Origin: Desnuesiella massiliensis
GTDB taxonomy: Bacteria > Bacillota > Clostridia > Clostridiales > Clostridiaceae
NCBI RefSeq assembly: GCF_001403615.1
Contig: NZ_LN879457.1
Location: 1,648,910 to 1,712,909 of the forward strand
DNA: 64,000 nt
Direction: 5' to 3'
Below are positions 25,613 through 34,806 of the stretch, piece after piece. The number at the start of each line of letters is the position of its first letter. Position 1 is the stretch's first letter. The position numbers were made by a program, and so were the translations under genes. Under the pieces are notes generated by a model. That model ran no database searches. It was not told where the DNA came from and was given only the letters and a program-made list of their open reading frames with translations.

Positions 25613-27034
25613 CTACCCTATAGTTCCTTCAAGTTCCAGCTTAATTAAGTTATTCATCTCTACCGCATATTCTAAAGGAAGCTCTTTAGCTATTGGTTCT
25701 ACAAAGCCTCTTACTATCATAGCTTTTGCCTCTTCTTCACTTAATCCTCTGCTCATTAAATAAAATATAGCTTCATCACTAATTCTTCCTATTTTTGCTT
25801 CATGCCCTAAATCCACTTCATCATTCATCAAATCTATAACTGGTATAGTATCAGATTTTGATTTGTTATCTAACATTAGTGATTCACAAGAAACTGTAGA
25901 CTTACAATGATGAGCATTAGCAGTTACTCTTACTGCTCCTCTATATATAGCTACTCCTCCATCCTTTGATATGGACTTTGAATTTATATTTGAGGAGGTG
26001 TAGGGAGCTGCATGAATTACCTTGGCTCCTGTGTCAAGATATTGTCCCTTACCTGCAAAGGTTATTCCAGTAAATTCACATCTTGCTCTTTCACCCTTTA
26101 GAACACTCATGGGATACAACATGGATATCTTTGATCCAAAGGAACCTGAAACCCATTCTATAGTGCCATCTTTTTCAACGGTTGCTCTTTTAGTATTTAA
26201 GTTATACATATTTCTTGACCAGTTTTCTATAGTACTATATCTTAAGGTAGCTCCTTCCTTTACAAAAAGCTCTACGCAGCCTGCATGAAGATTGTTAACA
26301 GAGTATTTTGGCGCAGAACAGCCTTCTATAAAGTGAAGCTTTGCTCCTTTTTCTACAATTATCAAAGTATGTTCAAACTGACCTGCTCCTGGTGCGTTTA
26401 ATCTAAAATAAGATTGTAGAGGTATATCCACCTGAACACCTTCCGGCACATAAACAAAAGAACCACCGGACCAAACTGCTCCATGCAAGGCAGCGAATTT
26501 ATGATCACTAGGTGGTACACATTTCATAAAGTACTCTTTAACAATTGCTTCGTATTCCTTAACCGCTGTTTCCATATCAGTGTATATTACACCCTGTTTT
26601 ACTAAATCTTCTCTTATACTATGATATACCACCTCAGAATCATATTGTGCTCCTACTCCAGCTAGAGATTCCTTTTCAGCCTTTGGAATTCCTAGTAAGT
26701 CGAAGGTTTTTTTAATATCCTCGGGAACCTCTTCCCAACTGCTCTTCATATCAGTGTCGGGCTTAACATAAGTCACTATATTCTCAATATCTAATCCGCT
26801 TATGTCTGGTCCCCAGGTTGGAACATCTATGTTGTTATATATTTCTAGAGATTTTAATCTAAAGTCAGTCATCCACTGGGGTTCATTTTTTTCTTTTGAT
26901 ATGTCTCTTATTATTTCAGGAGTTAATCCGCTTTGTGCTTTATAGCTATATCTTACCTCGTTTTTTACGTCATATATACCTCTATCGATATCTTCTATAT
27001 ATGTTTTTTTTCTTTCTTCCAACACGCTCACCAC
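25613..27034 (-). CDS. sufB: Fe-S assembly scaffold SufB
   Basis: Main SufBCD scaffold subunit (up to 473 residues). The beta-helix core and family blocks AALHGAVWSGGSFVYVPEG and VDLGHEAKIGRISDEAIF are clear. The exact start is uncertain. A run GTG-GTG-AGC-GTG-TTG follows AGGTGG: the first GTG at 27034 abuts the ribosome site, and the GTG at 27025 (5 nt from AGGTGG) is a better start, shortening the protein by three residues. 7 bp from sufC and 15 bp from sufD. Confidence 0.95.
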   Translation of the reverse strand: MVSVLEERKKTYIEDIDRGIYDVKNEVRYSYKAQSGLTPEIIRDISKEKNEPQWMTDFRLKSLEIYNNIDVPTWGPDISGLDIENIVTYVKPDTDMKSSWEEVPEDIKKTFDLLGIPKAEKESLAGVGAQYDSEVVYHSIREDLVKQGVIYTDMETAVKEYEAIVKEYFMKCVPPSDHKFAALHGAVWSGGSFVYVPEGVQVDIPLQSYFRLNAPGAGQFEHTLIIVEKGAKLHFIEGCSAPKYSVNNLHAGCVELFVKEGATLRYSTIENWSRNMYNLNTKRATVEKDGTIEWVSGSFGSKISMLYPMSVLKGERARCEFTGITFAGKGQYLDTGAKVIHAAPYTSSNINSKSISKDGGVAIYRGAVRVTANAHHCKSTVSCESLMLDNKSKSDTIPVIDLMNDEVDLGHEAKIGRISDEAIFYLMSRGLSEEEAKAMIVRGFVEPIAKELPLEYAVEMNNLIKLELEGTIG

Positions 27035-27041
27035 CTATCTA

Positions 27042-27794
27042 TTAAAGGCTTTCTTTAAACATTTCGTAACCATTTACTTCTATATCTCTAGCTAAAGCCA
27101 TATCTCCAGTTTTAACTATTCTTCCATTTACCAATACATGAACATAATCAGGTTCTAAATATTGAAGTATCTTATTATGATGAGTGATTATTAAAATAGC
27201 TCTTTCCCCATCCGCTAATAATTTAACTCCTTCTGCCACTACTTTGATAGCATCTACGTCTAAACCCGAATCTGTTTCATCTAATATGGCTAATTTGGGT
27301 TTTAATATAGCCATCTGAAGTATTTCATTTTTCTTTTTTTCCCCGCCAGAGAACCCTACATTTAAGTATCTTCTAGCATATTCTTCATCCATCTTTAATA
27401 AGTCCATTTTTTCCTTTAGCTCTCTTCTAAAGCTCATCATTTTCACTGGTTCACCAGTAACAGTAGCCTTAGAAGTCCTTAAAAAGTTATCTACTGTAAC
27501 TCCTGGGATTTCCTCTGGATACTGAAAAGATAGAAATATACCTTTTTTTGCTCTCTCATCAGCTCTTAAGGCATTAATATTCTCTCCTTCGTATATAATC
27601 TCACCTTCTGATATCTCATATTTAGGATGACTCATTAATGTATAGGCTAAAGTAGATTTCCCAGCTCCATTAGGTCCCATAATCACATGAATTTCTCCCT
27701 TATTAATCTCTAAATCAAGTCCTTTTAATATCTCTTTTTCTTCTATTCTTGTATGAAGATTTTTTATATTCAAGAGTTTTTCTGACACTTCCAT
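27042..27794 (-). CDS. sufC: Fe-S assembly ATPase SufC
   Basis: ABC-type ATPase (250 residues) that drives conformational change in SufBD. Walker A is GPNGAGKST near 37, signature FSGGEKKKNEILQ, Walker B LAILDETDSGLD and H-loop THHN. The DSGLD and GEKKKNE sequences are specific to SufC. First gene of the operon; AAGGAGATGA precedes the ATG, with a sigma-A promoter about 70 bp upstream. Confidence 0.97.
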   Translation of the reverse strand: MEVSEKLLNIKNLHTRIEEKEILKGLDLEINKGEIHVIMGPNGAGKSTLAYTLMSHPKYEISEGEIIYEGENINALRADERAKKGIFLSFQYPEEIPGVTVDNFLRTSKATVTGEPVKMMSFRRELKEKMDLLKMDEEYARRYLNVGFSGGEKKKNEILQMAILKPKLAILDETDSGLDVDAIKVVAEGVKLLADGERAILIITHHNKILQYLEPDYVHVLVNGRIVKTGDMALARDIEVNGYEMFKESL

Positions 27795-27838
27795 TCATCT
27801 CCTTAAATATCACATAAAAATAAATAACTATTATATCC

Positions 27839-27851
27839 GAGTATTCTACTC
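27839..27851. promoter_or_regulatory. Inverted repeat at the suf transcription start
   Basis: GAGTA-TTC-TACTC is a perfect 5+3+5 inverted repeat at about +4 to +16 of the suf transcript predicted from the promoter at 27862-27890. The position suits a repressor operator. The cognate regulator is not in the window. Confidence 0.4.
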
Positions 27852-27861
27852 TGATATTTAT

Positions 27862-27890
27862 ATCATACTACTTTACTATGAATTAGTCAA
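27862..27890 (-). promoter_or_regulatory. Sigma-A promoter of sufCBDSU
   Basis: On the minus strand, -35 TTGACT (27890-27885), a 17-bp spacer and -10 TATGAT (27867-27862). Transcription would start near 27855, leaving a leader of about 60 nt. Confidence 0.75.
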
Positions 27891-27904
27891 AGACTATTTT
27901 AGAC

Positions 27905-27928
27905 TTTAAGTTAATAAATTAACTTAAA
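27905..27928. promoter_or_regulatory. 24-bp palindrome upstream of the suf promoter
   Basis: TTTAAGTTAAT-AA-ATTAACTTAAA is an 11-bp perfect inverted repeat with a 2-bp centre, starting 15 bp upstream of the suf -35 box. It could be a regulator site. No coding frame runs through it, and the T-run needed for a terminator is absent. Confidence 0.45.
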
Positions 27929-28134
27929 AACATCAATTTTTTATTACCATTAAATATGTTTTTTTCCAACCAATCTTTTTTTAATCATTTTGCAGGATGC
28001 ATTTTGCCAACCTTCATTTTGTTTTTCATTCTTAAGTTGATCTTAAAATAACCTATTAATCGTTTACAATATTTCAATGTATAATTATGCATTTGTGTGC
28101 ATAAATTTACCTATAAAAATTTTAAAAAATATTA

Positions 28135-28164
28135 TTGACAAGGCTATGAAATTTAATTTATAAT
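28135..28164 (+). promoter_or_regulatory. Sigma-A promoter of metNIQ
   Basis: -35 TTGACA (28135-28140), an 18-bp spacer and -10 TATAAT (28159-28164), both consensus. Transcription would start near 28171, about 20 nt before the SAM riboswitch. The 200 bp between this and the suf palindrome (27929-28134) shows nothing further. Confidence 0.8.
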
Positions 28165-28190
28165 AACATTAAAATTTAATACGCAAACAA

Positions 28191-28300
28191 TTCTTATCAT
28201 GAGAGGCGGAGGGACTGGCCCTTTGATGCCCAGCAACCGGTACTTTGTTTTATGAAGTACAATGGTGCTAATTCCTGCAGCGAAAGCTGAGAGATAAGAG
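28191..28300 (+). promoter_or_regulatory. SAM-I riboswitch (S box)
   Basis: The aptamer has P1 TTCTTATC (28191-28198) with GATAAGAG (28293-28300), then ATGAGAGGCGGAGGGACTGG and GCCCAGCAACCGG, the variable P3, GGTGCTAATTCC and GAAAGCTGAGAGAT; these are the S-box landmarks in order. It controls the methionine transporter downstream: with SAM bound P1 forms and the terminator shuts the operon off. Confidence 0.97.
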
Positions 28301-28318
28301 AATGAACCAGGTAATCCA

Positions 28319-28348
28319 GTACCAGAGTTTGTTCTCTGGTGCTTTTTT
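28319..28348 (+). terminator. SAM riboswitch terminator
   Basis: GTACCAGAG (28319-28327) pairs with CTCTGGTGC (28334-28342), followed by TTTTTTA. AGAGAA near 28298-28302, at the P1 3' strand, can instead pair with TTCTCT at 28333-28338, the expected antiterminator of an OFF switch. Confidence 0.9.
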
Positions 28349-28400
28349 ATTTTATATATATGAAATTCTATGTAGGCAGCAATAATTGAGGAGGATAACA

Positions 28401-29357
28401 ATGATCCAAATATCTGGAGTATGTAAAAGCTTTAATGAAATTAGTGTATTAAAAAATATCAATTTAACTATTGAGAAAAGTGATATATTTGGAATAATAG
28501 GTCATAGTGGTGCAGGTAAATCAACGCTTTTAAGATGTATCAATGGCTTAGAGTCATATGATAAAGGTAAAATTGAGGTCATGGGAAAACATATAGAAAA
28601 TCTTAATGACAAGGAAGTAAGAACCTTAAGAAAAGATCTAGGAATGATATTTCAGAGCTTTAACTTACTAAGCCGCAAAACGGTTTATGAGAATGTAGCT
28701 CTTCCTTTAGAGGTCTGGGGATATTCAAAAGAAGACATAGGTACTAAGGTTAATAAATTATTAGACCTGGTAGGTTTAGCTGAAAAATCTAAGGTTAAGC
28801 CTGGTCAGCTAAGTGGAGGACAAAAGCAGAGAGTAGCTATAGCTAGAGCTTTAGCTTTAGAACCAAAAGTTTTACTATGCGATGAAGCTACTTCGGCTCT
28901 TGACCCTAAAACCACTAAGGATATACTTCAATTACTCAGCAGAATTAATAAACTTCTAGGTATAACTATAGTTATCGTTACTCACCAAATGGAAGTTATA
29001 AAGGAAGTTTGTAATAAAGTGGCCTTAATTGAAGGTGGAGAACTAGTTTATAATGGCACCGTAGAAGACCTGTTCTTAAAGCCAAATCATAACCTAAAGG
29101 GCTTTTTAGGTGAGGAGGATGAGGTTACCTTAGAGGGATGTAATATTAAACTTTTCTTTCCAAGCAGCATAAGCAGTCAATCTATAATAACTTCTATGGC
29201 AAGAGAACTAGATATAGACTTCTCTATAGTTGGAGGCAAACTAGAGAAATTCAGAGAAAATCTTTTGGGAAGCTTAACTATAAGCCTTAAGGAAGAAAGT
29301 AAGGATTCTATATTAAAATACTTAGAAGAAAAACAAATTGATTGGGAGGTGTTGTAG
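28401..29357 (+). CDS. metN: Methionine ABC transporter ATP-binding protein
   Basis: ATPase (318 residues) of the D/L-methionine importer MetNIQ. Walker A is GHSGAGKST near 36, signature LSGGQKQR, Walker B VLLCDEATSALD and H-loop VTHQ. Residues about 240-318 form the ACT-like NIL domain (VTLEGCNIKLFFPSS onward), which binds methionine and inhibits transport in MetN. GAGGAGG precedes the ATG at 28401; a TTG five codons upstream overlaps that site. The SAM riboswitch upstream confirms the substrate. Confidence 0.96.
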   Translation: MIQISGVCKSFNEISVLKNINLTIEKSDIFGIIGHSGAGKSTLLRCINGLESYDKGKIEVMGKHIENLNDKEVRTLRKDLGMIFQSFNLLSRKTVYENVALPLEVWGYSKEDIGTKVNKLLDLVGLAEKSKVKPGQLSGGQKQRVAIARALALEPKVLLCDEATSALDPKTTKDILQLLSRINKLLGITIVIVTHQMEVIKEVCNKVALIEGGELVYNGTVEDLFLKPNHNLKGFLGEEDEVTLEGCNIKLFFPSSISSQSIITSMARELDIDFSIVGGKLEKFRENLLGSLTISLKEESKDSILKYLEEKQIDWEVL

Positions 29358-29358
29358 C

Positions 29359-30003
29359 ATGGTATTTCAAGAACTATTATTACCAGCATTACAAGAAACA
29401 GTATATATGGTCTTTGTGTCTACCTTCTTTTCAGTATTATTGGGCTTTATACCTGCTATAGTGCTTATAATCACTGCCCCTAATGGATTAAAACCAAATT
29501 CCGCAGTATATAAGATTTTAGACTTTATAATAAATATTTTTAGATCTTTCCCATTTTTAATACTGATGATTGCCATTATACCTTTAACAAGACTTATTGC
29601 GGGAAAAAGTATAGGAACTAATGCAGCCATAGTACCTTTAACCTTAGGTGCATTGCCTTTCGCTGCCAGAGTTATTGAGAGTGCCATGAAGGAAGTAGAC
29701 CCTGGAGTTATAGAAGCTGCTAAATCCTTTGGAGCCAGCACTTTTCAAATAATTTTTAAAGTTATTTTAAAGGAAGCCATGCCTTCCATAGTATTAGGCA
29801 TAACCCTAACTGTAATAAATGTAGTAGGATACTCAGCCATGGCAGGCGCCATAGGTGGAGGAGGCTTAGGAGACGTAGCTGTAAGATATGGATATCATAG
29901 ATTCCAACAAGATGTGATGATATATACAGTTATAATCCTCATAATACTTGTTCAGCTGCTTCAAAGCTTAGGAAACCTACTTTATAAAAAACTAACAAAA
30001 TAA
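29359..30003 (+). CDS. metI: Methionine ABC transporter permease
   Basis: Membrane permease (214 residues) with about five hydrophobic helices. The cytoplasmic coupling loop is VIEAAKSFGASTFQIIFKV (EAA motif), contacting MetN. NVVGYSAMAGAIGGGGLGD near 160-178 is diagnostic for MetI. The start at 29359 lies 1 bp after the metN stop, with GGGAGGTG ahead of it. Confidence 0.96.
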   Translation: MVFQELLLPALQETVYMVFVSTFFSVLLGFIPAIVLIITAPNGLKPNSAVYKILDFIINIFRSFPFLILMIAIIPLTRLIAGKSIGTNAAIVPLTLGALPFAARVIESAMKEVDPGVIEAAKSFGASTFQIIFKVILKEAMPSIVLGITLTVINVVGYSAMAGAIGGGGLGDVAVRYGYHRFQQDVMIYTVIILIILVQLLQSLGNLLYKKLTK

Positions 30004-30105
30004 TTAAGTTTATAATTTTCTGCAGAAAGTATATAAAGATAGCTATCAAATGTAATAACTAAATAAAAGATATAATAAAAACTAAAAAATTAGGGGGTTT
30101 TATAT

Positions 30106-30915
30106 ATGAAAAAAGTTTTATCATTAGTGTTATCAACAGTTCTAGTACTTGGATTATCTGGCTGTGCAGCTCAAGGTAAATCTAGCACAGGAAGCAAAGA
30201 CAGTAAAGTTATAAAGGTTGGAGCTTCTCCAGAGCCACATGCAAAAATATTAGAACAAGTTAAACCTTTATTAGAAAAGGAAGGCTATAAACTTGAGATA
30301 AAAGAGTTTACTGACTATGTAATTCCAAATACCGCTTTAGCTGAAGGAGAAATAGACGCCAACTTCTTCCAACACGTACCATACCTTGAAAAGACAAAAA
30401 AGGAGAAGGGCTTAGATTTAGATTATACTGTTAAGGTTCATATAGAGCCAATGGGCTTGTATTCAAGCAAAATAAAAAATATTAATGATTTAAAGGAAGG
30501 TGCTGAAATCGCTATTCCAAACGATCCAACTAATAGTGCAAGGGCATTAAGACTATTAGAAAAAAATAATATAATAAAGCTAAAAGCTGGAGATTTAGTA
30601 ACAGCTAAAGATATAGTTGATAATCCAAAGAAGTTAAAAATAAGTGAAATTGATGCAGCTCAGCTTCCAAGAGTACTACCTGATGTTACTGCTGCAATTA
30701 TCAATACCAACTATGCTTTAGAAGGTAAACTTAATCCTCTAAAAGATGCTCTTATAATAGAATCTGGAGATTCTCCTTATGCTAATATACTTGCAGTTAG
30801 AAAAAATAATAAAGACAGTGAGGCTATAAAAGCTTTATCAAAAGCATTAACTTCTCCAGAAATAAAAAAATATATTGAAGACACATATAAAGGTAGTATA
30901 GTGCCAGCATTTTAA
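30106..30915 (+). CDS. metQ: Methionine-binding lipoprotein
   Basis: Substrate-binding lipoprotein (269 residues) of MetNIQ. The signal peptide ends at lipobox LSGC with the lipidated Cys20. The NlpA/MetQ fold is clear from KVGASPEPHAKILEQVKPLL, the NFFQHVPYLE block and IPNDPTNSARALRLLE. LAVRKNN near the C-terminus completes the family pattern. AGGGGG precedes the ATG; a terminator follows. Confidence 0.97.
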   Translation: MKKVLSLVLSTVLVLGLSGCAAQGKSSTGSKDSKVIKVGASPEPHAKILEQVKPLLEKEGYKLEIKEFTDYVIPNTALAEGEIDANFFQHVPYLEKTKKEKGLDLDYTVKVHIEPMGLYSSKIKNINDLKEGAEIAIPNDPTNSARALRLLEKNNIIKLKAGDLVTAKDIVDNPKKLKISEIDAAQLPRVLPDVTAAIINTNYALEGKLNPLKDALIIESGDSPYANILAVRKNNKDSEAIKALSKALTSPEIKKYIEDTYKGSIVPAF

Positions 30916-30963
30916 TGAGTATATATAAATGGTTATATAATATTTTTATCTTACAAATTTACA

Positions 30964-31004
30964 ACATCCATATATAGGTTTAAATCAAATCTATATATGG
31001 ATGT
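30964..31004 (+). terminator. Terminator of metNIQ
   Basis: ACATCCATATATAG (30964-30977) pairs with CTATATATGGATGT (30991-31004), followed by TTTCATTTTAG. It may also serve the convergent peptidase gene, which stops at 31041. Confidence 0.8.
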
Positions 31005-31040
31005 TTCATTTTAGATGTTTTTCGTTTTATCTTATATACT

Positions 31041-32042
31041 TCATTTGAATAAACAGTCCCCTGAGCCAACAACAAAATCATAAATAGATTTTTCTATTAA
31101 TTCCAATTTATTATAATCTATTATTTCTGGAATATCATTAGTGGTATGAATTATTTTCTTAACATTTTTTTCAATTATACCAATAGATGTGTAACCCTTT
31201 TCTTGAAAACTATAGTCATCACTACTTAAGTAGGCCTGACTTACCTTAGAAGTGGTTAAATTATTTATTTCAAAATACTTTTTTAAATTATTATATAACT
31301 TATCATAGTCACTACTACTGTTTGATTTTCCATGCAATTTATTAAAACTATGATTTAATACAATATCTTCACCATCTTTGTAACCTACTGAATCAATATT
31401 TATATTATATAATTTATCATAAACCCCACTAATTTCAGTTACAAAACTCTTACTACCTGTTAATCCAACCTCTTCTCCATTAAACGCTGCAAAAATAATA
31501 TCATAAGGAAACGAATTTCTACTAGATTCTTTTTTTAATTTATCAGCTAAACTAATTAACACAGATACTCCGGATGCATTATCTAATGCCCCTCTAATAA
31601 GTTTTCCAGATTGTATACCAATATGATCAAAATGTGCTGATATAATAATTGCATTTTTACTTTCTTTGCCGCTTATTTTACCAATTATATTAGAAGCTTC
31701 CCTTTTTATTTTAATAGTAGTATCATTATCAGCTGTATCTTCATAACTATAAATGTGGTAATAATTTGTTTTTAAAAATGATTGTAACTTAAGATTGGAA
31801 AAAATATTATAAATATATTCTCCAGCAAGCTTATTACCATTGTTTTTAATAAACCTACCTTCAAATTCGTCAGAGGATAATTTTTCTATTATTTCTTTTT
31901 TATTAGGAATATTTACTTCTGTATCCTTAATAATATTCTTTTCACTTTCAGGAATTGATTTTTTATTATATGTAGAACATGCAATAAAGAATGAAGTCAG
32001 TACTAACAATAATAGCAGTATTGTTTTTTTCTTTTTATTCAT
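31041..32042 (-). CDS. M28-family zinc aminopeptidase, lipoprotein
   Basis: A 333-residue surface lipoprotein; lipobox FIAC with Cys22. Residues about 110-330 are an M28 peptidase with all five metal ligands: His and Asp in ISAHFDHIG and GALDNASG, the catalytic/metal Glu pair in NGEEVG, Asp in NIDSVGY, and a C-terminal His in IIHTTNDIPEII. It would trim N-terminal residues from peptides outside the cell, useful in an amino-acid fermenter. Monocistronic, convergent with metNIQ. Substrate specificity not readable. Confidence 0.88.
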   Translation of the reverse strand: MNKKKKTILLLLLVLTSFFIACSTYNKKSIPESEKNIIKDTEVNIPNKKEIIEKLSSDEFEGRFIKNNGNKLAGEYIYNIFSNLKLQSFLKTNYYHIYSYEDTADNDTTIKIKREASNIIGKISGKESKNAIIISAHFDHIGIQSGKLIRGALDNASGVSVLISLADKLKKESSRNSFPYDIIFAAFNGEEVGLTGSKSFVTEISGVYDKLYNINIDSVGYKDGEDIVLNHSFNKLHGKSNSSSDYDKLYNNLKKYFEINNLTTSKVSQAYLSSDDYSFQEKGYTSIGIIEKNVKKIIHTTNDIPEIIDYNKLELIEKSIYDFVVGSGDCLFK

Positions 32043-32296
32043 ATGTTTACCTCATCGTAATAAATACTTCAAATTTAGCATAACATAGTTTTATTTGAAA
32101 TAATGTAAAATTATGTAACGTACTTTTTTTAATCGTAGACCAATTTGTGATAAAATGCGTTCAAATTATACATCATTGCTCATCATTATAAATACACGAT
32201 CTAAAATCTAAATATTTATCACTTTAGACTATTTTTCTACTATTAAAATTGAAAATATATTATAATTATGTAAAAGGGTTCATTGGGAGGTTTATA

Positions 32297-32794
32297 ATGA
32301 AGTATTATATTAGGCAAAAAGTTTTCTCCTTTGGAGATAAGTTCACTATTAAAAATGAGCAAGGCCAAGATATGTATTGGGTACAAGGAAAGGTTTTTAG
32401 CATAGGAAATAAGCTTAAAATCTATGATAATTCCGATAGAGAGATAGTCTATATTGAGCAAGCTTTATTTAAATTTCTTCCTGAATACAATATCTATTAT
32501 GGAGATAATATGATAGGTAAAGTAAAAAAACAATTCACCTTTTTCTCTAAAAAATTTGATATTTGGAGCAGCTTAGGGGATTATTCTTTAGAAGGAGATT
32601 TCTTTGCTCATGATTTTGATATCATAAAACATGGTGTAGGTAGCATAGCCACTATTACTAAGGGCTGGTTTACCTTTGGTGATTGCTATGAAATAGATGT
32701 AGCGGAAGGAGAGAATCATCCATTCATTCTCTCTCTTGTAATTGTCATTGACCAGGTGCTTCATGAGGATAGAGGTAACCATAATAACAGTTAA
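32297..32794 (+). CDS. LURP-one-related (YxjI-type) protein
   Basis: A 165-residue protein with the Tubby-like LURP-one-related fold: MKYYIRQKVFSFGDKFTI opens the first strand pairs, and repeating strand motifs (GNKLKIYDNS, YNIYYGDNMIGKV, FDIIKHG) follow. Family members in bacteria (YxjI) have no established function; the fold suggests membrane phospholipid association. Start at ATG 32297, since TTGGGAGGTTT lies 6 nt before it; an upstream in-frame codon at 32249 lacks a site. Bordered by a bidirectional terminator. Confidence 0.82.
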   Translation: MKYYIRQKVFSFGDKFTIKNEQGQDMYWVQGKVFSIGNKLKIYDNSDREIVYIEQALFKFLPEYNIYYGDNMIGKVKKQFTFFSKKFDIWSSLGDYSLEGDFFAHDFDIIKHGVGSIATITKGWFTFGDCYEIDVAEGENHPFILSLVIVIDQVLHEDRGNHNNS

Positions 32795-32813
32795 TTTTTA
32801 TTTTTCAAATAAT

Positions 32814-32853
32814 AAAAAATCTAAGGTGAAATTTATACTCCCTTAGATTTTTT
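32814..32853. terminator. Bidirectional terminator
   Basis: AAAAAATCTAAGG (32814-32826) pairs with CCTTAGATTTTTT (32841-32853), with a built-in T-run on both strands, between two convergent genes. Confidence 0.9.
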
Positions 32854-32872
32854 AGTTTAATAATTCTTATAA

Positions 32873-33052
32873 TTACTCTTCTTTATTATCACACTTTTTT
32901 TCATTATCATATTTCTTTAGTGCTTCTAAAGTAGTATCTCTAACTATCTCCTTTAAATCATATTTAAATGTTTTTAACGCTTTATTTAGCAAGTTATCAA
33001 CTATGAGGTAAATGGCTCCAATTATTATTAATGAGTATAAAAGATTTCCCAT
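32873..33052 (-). CDS. Small single-span membrane protein (59 aa)
   Basis: A 59-residue protein with one N-terminal hydrophobic helix (NLLYSLIIIGAIYLIVDNLL) and a charged, helical C-terminal tail rich in Lys, Glu and Asp. AAGGGGTG lies 8 nt before the ATG at 33052; a GTG three codons upstream overlaps that site. It is flanked by its own terminator. No family recognised. The strong ribosome site and amphipathic layout support a real gene. Confidence 0.6.
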   Translation of the reverse strand: MGNLLYSLIIIGAIYLIVDNLLNKALKTFKYDLKEIVRDTTLEALKKYDNEKKCDNKEE

Positions 33053-33135
33053 AAACAACACCCCTTTTATAAATTATAACCTTAATCCCATAAATATTCC
33101 ATATTAGTCTATATATTCAATTGCATTATATAAAT

Positions 33136-33180
33136 AAACACCACCAAAATTTTTTTCCTTAAACAATTTTGATGATGTTT
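33136..33180 (-). terminator. Terminator of the GH1/ROK/DUF4127 operon
   Basis: On the minus strand AAACATCATCAAAATT pairs with AATTTTGGTGGTGTTT, using G-U wobbles, so it is stable only as minus-strand RNA. It lies 17 bp after the DUF4127 stop. Confidence 0.7.
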
Positions 33181-33197
33181 ATTATTTAGAAATTATT

Positions 33198-34709
33198 CTA
33201 TTTTTTACTCATATCTATATCTAAATCTACTTCAAACATTCTTTTCCAAGGGAATTTAACCTTGCTTACTGAAAAATCATTGTCTTTAAAGCCTTTAATG
33301 AGTTTATTATTTATAAAGTCATTTAGTAATTCTTTTGTTCTATTTTCTACCCACTGGGTCTTGTCCTTAAAATTATAGTACTCAAGACCTTGCTCTGGCA
33401 GCTCTTTAATGACCTGCTGCCTTACTAAAGCTTGATAGGCACAGTCTTCTACCAGTCTATATATTAGGAATTCCTTATCAGCCTTTCCATAGAAGCTAAC
33501 TACTCCTGCAGATAATACTGTACCTAAGGTATTACCATTAGTATTCCAGCCGCCATAGGAGGACAGGTCCGCTAATATATTTTCTGATATCATCAAGTCA
33601 ATTAGTTCTAAGTCTGAACCATTACTATAGGCTACATCAGCAATCATAACTTTTTTACCTTTGGATATATAGCTTTTTGCAGCAATTACAAATTCATTTA
33701 GGTTCCTATGGCTATAATTAGTTCTAACTACATTAGTCTGTTCCCAAGACTCTTGCATTTCTGCACCAGGAGTATTTACCATAAGTACTAAATCCGCTTC
33801 TATACTATTATCTACAATACTCATACCACAAGATATGATATGTGCCTTTATAGTTTCCATATAAGGTCTATCCTCATACTTTGGAATAATAGTAGGCCCT
33901 AATAGGGATGAAAACCGAATAAATACTAAAGGAGTTTTATTAAAGTAGTCATTTAATACTCGTGCTACTAAGGTACATCCTACCTCATCAGCACCTGGAT
34001 ATAGTAATACCTTATCCGCTATTCCCAGATTCTTAATAGTTCTTCTATGCCTGCCCTGCTCTTGAGATTGGACTCCATAAAGAGCAGCATCATCTTGAGG
34101 AATAACGAAATAATTAAATACTCCCTCTTGAACTAAGCTTAATAGCCTTTCAGTAACCTTATAATTCTTTTCTCTTCTACTGAAATAATCTTCCACATGC
34201 TCTTTGGGTGTATTTTTTAGTAAGCTCTCATATCTGTCCTTATCCTCTTGACACCCATGACCTCTGCCTATTTTATCCCTTATCCAAGATATATTAAATA
34301 TATTTTCTCCAAACTCACTATAGTAATCTGGCTCTTCCTCTGAGCTATTATAAGCTGGAACTCTCATAATTAAATCAAAAGCAAATATTTTTATATCAGG
34401 ATTTTTACTCTTTAAATTTCTTAATCTTTCGCAGCTTAAAAGCAGTTCATCTTCTTTAAAATTGTGCAGCCTTGAGGGTAATAAACCTCCATAAAGCATC
34501 ATATCCATTGAAATTATAGCATATTGAGCATTTTCAATATTACTCTCTAAGAACTGCCATAGTTTTTCAAGACATGCAGGAGACTTTTTATGGTTTAAAA
34601 TACTTTTATCTGGAACTATGATATTAATATCTGAAAACTCAGCTACTATTTGTTGAGGATATTTATAATTACATGGTCTTTCATCTAAGGGAATATATAA
34701 TATATTCAT
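33198..34709 (-). CDS. DUF4127 family protein
   Basis: A 503-residue cytosolic protein recognised as DUF4127 by its opening MNILYIPLDERPCNYKYP and by MDMMLYGGLLPSR near residue 68-80 and PQDDAALYGVQ near 204. No signal peptide or membrane helices. The fold and activity are not known to me. In this window it is the last gene of an apparent operon with a ROK kinase and a GH1 glycosidase, which suggests a role in breaking down or sensing a glycoside. The 97-bp gap before it allows a separate promoter. Confidence 0.8.
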   Translation of the reverse strand: MNILYIPLDERPCNYKYPQQIVAEFSDINIIVPDKSILNHKKSPACLEKLWQFLESNIENAQYAIISMDMMLYGGLLPSRLHNFKEDELLLSCERLRNLKSKNPDIKIFAFDLIMRVPAYNSSEEEPDYYSEFGENIFNISWIRDKIGRGHGCQEDKDRYESLLKNTPKEHVEDYFSRREKNYKVTERLLSLVQEGVFNYFVIPQDDAALYGVQSQEQGRHRRTIKNLGIADKVLLYPGADEVGCTLVARVLNDYFNKTPLVFIRFSSLLGPTIIPKYEDRPYMETIKAHIISCGMSIVDNSIEADLVLMVNTPGAEMQESWEQTNVVRTNYSHRNLNEFVIAAKSYISKGKKVMIADVAYSNGSDLELIDLMISENILADLSSYGGWNTNGNTLGTVLSAGVVSFYGKADKEFLIYRLVEDCAYQALVRQQVIKELPEQGLEYYNFKDKTQWVENRTKELLNDFINNKLIKGFKDNDFSVSKVKFPWKRMFEVDLDIDMSKK

Positions 34710-34806
34710 TTTTTAACCCCCTAATTTCTATACTTATGCTAATTATATAAATCAGTGAGGTTAATGTCTTTTACTTTTTTCCATTTATATTAGGTATGTT
34801 TCCAAA

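Noticed and set aside
27905..27928. Palindrome considered as a terminator
   Set aside because: No gene ends nearby on either strand and there is no T-run; operator is the better reading.
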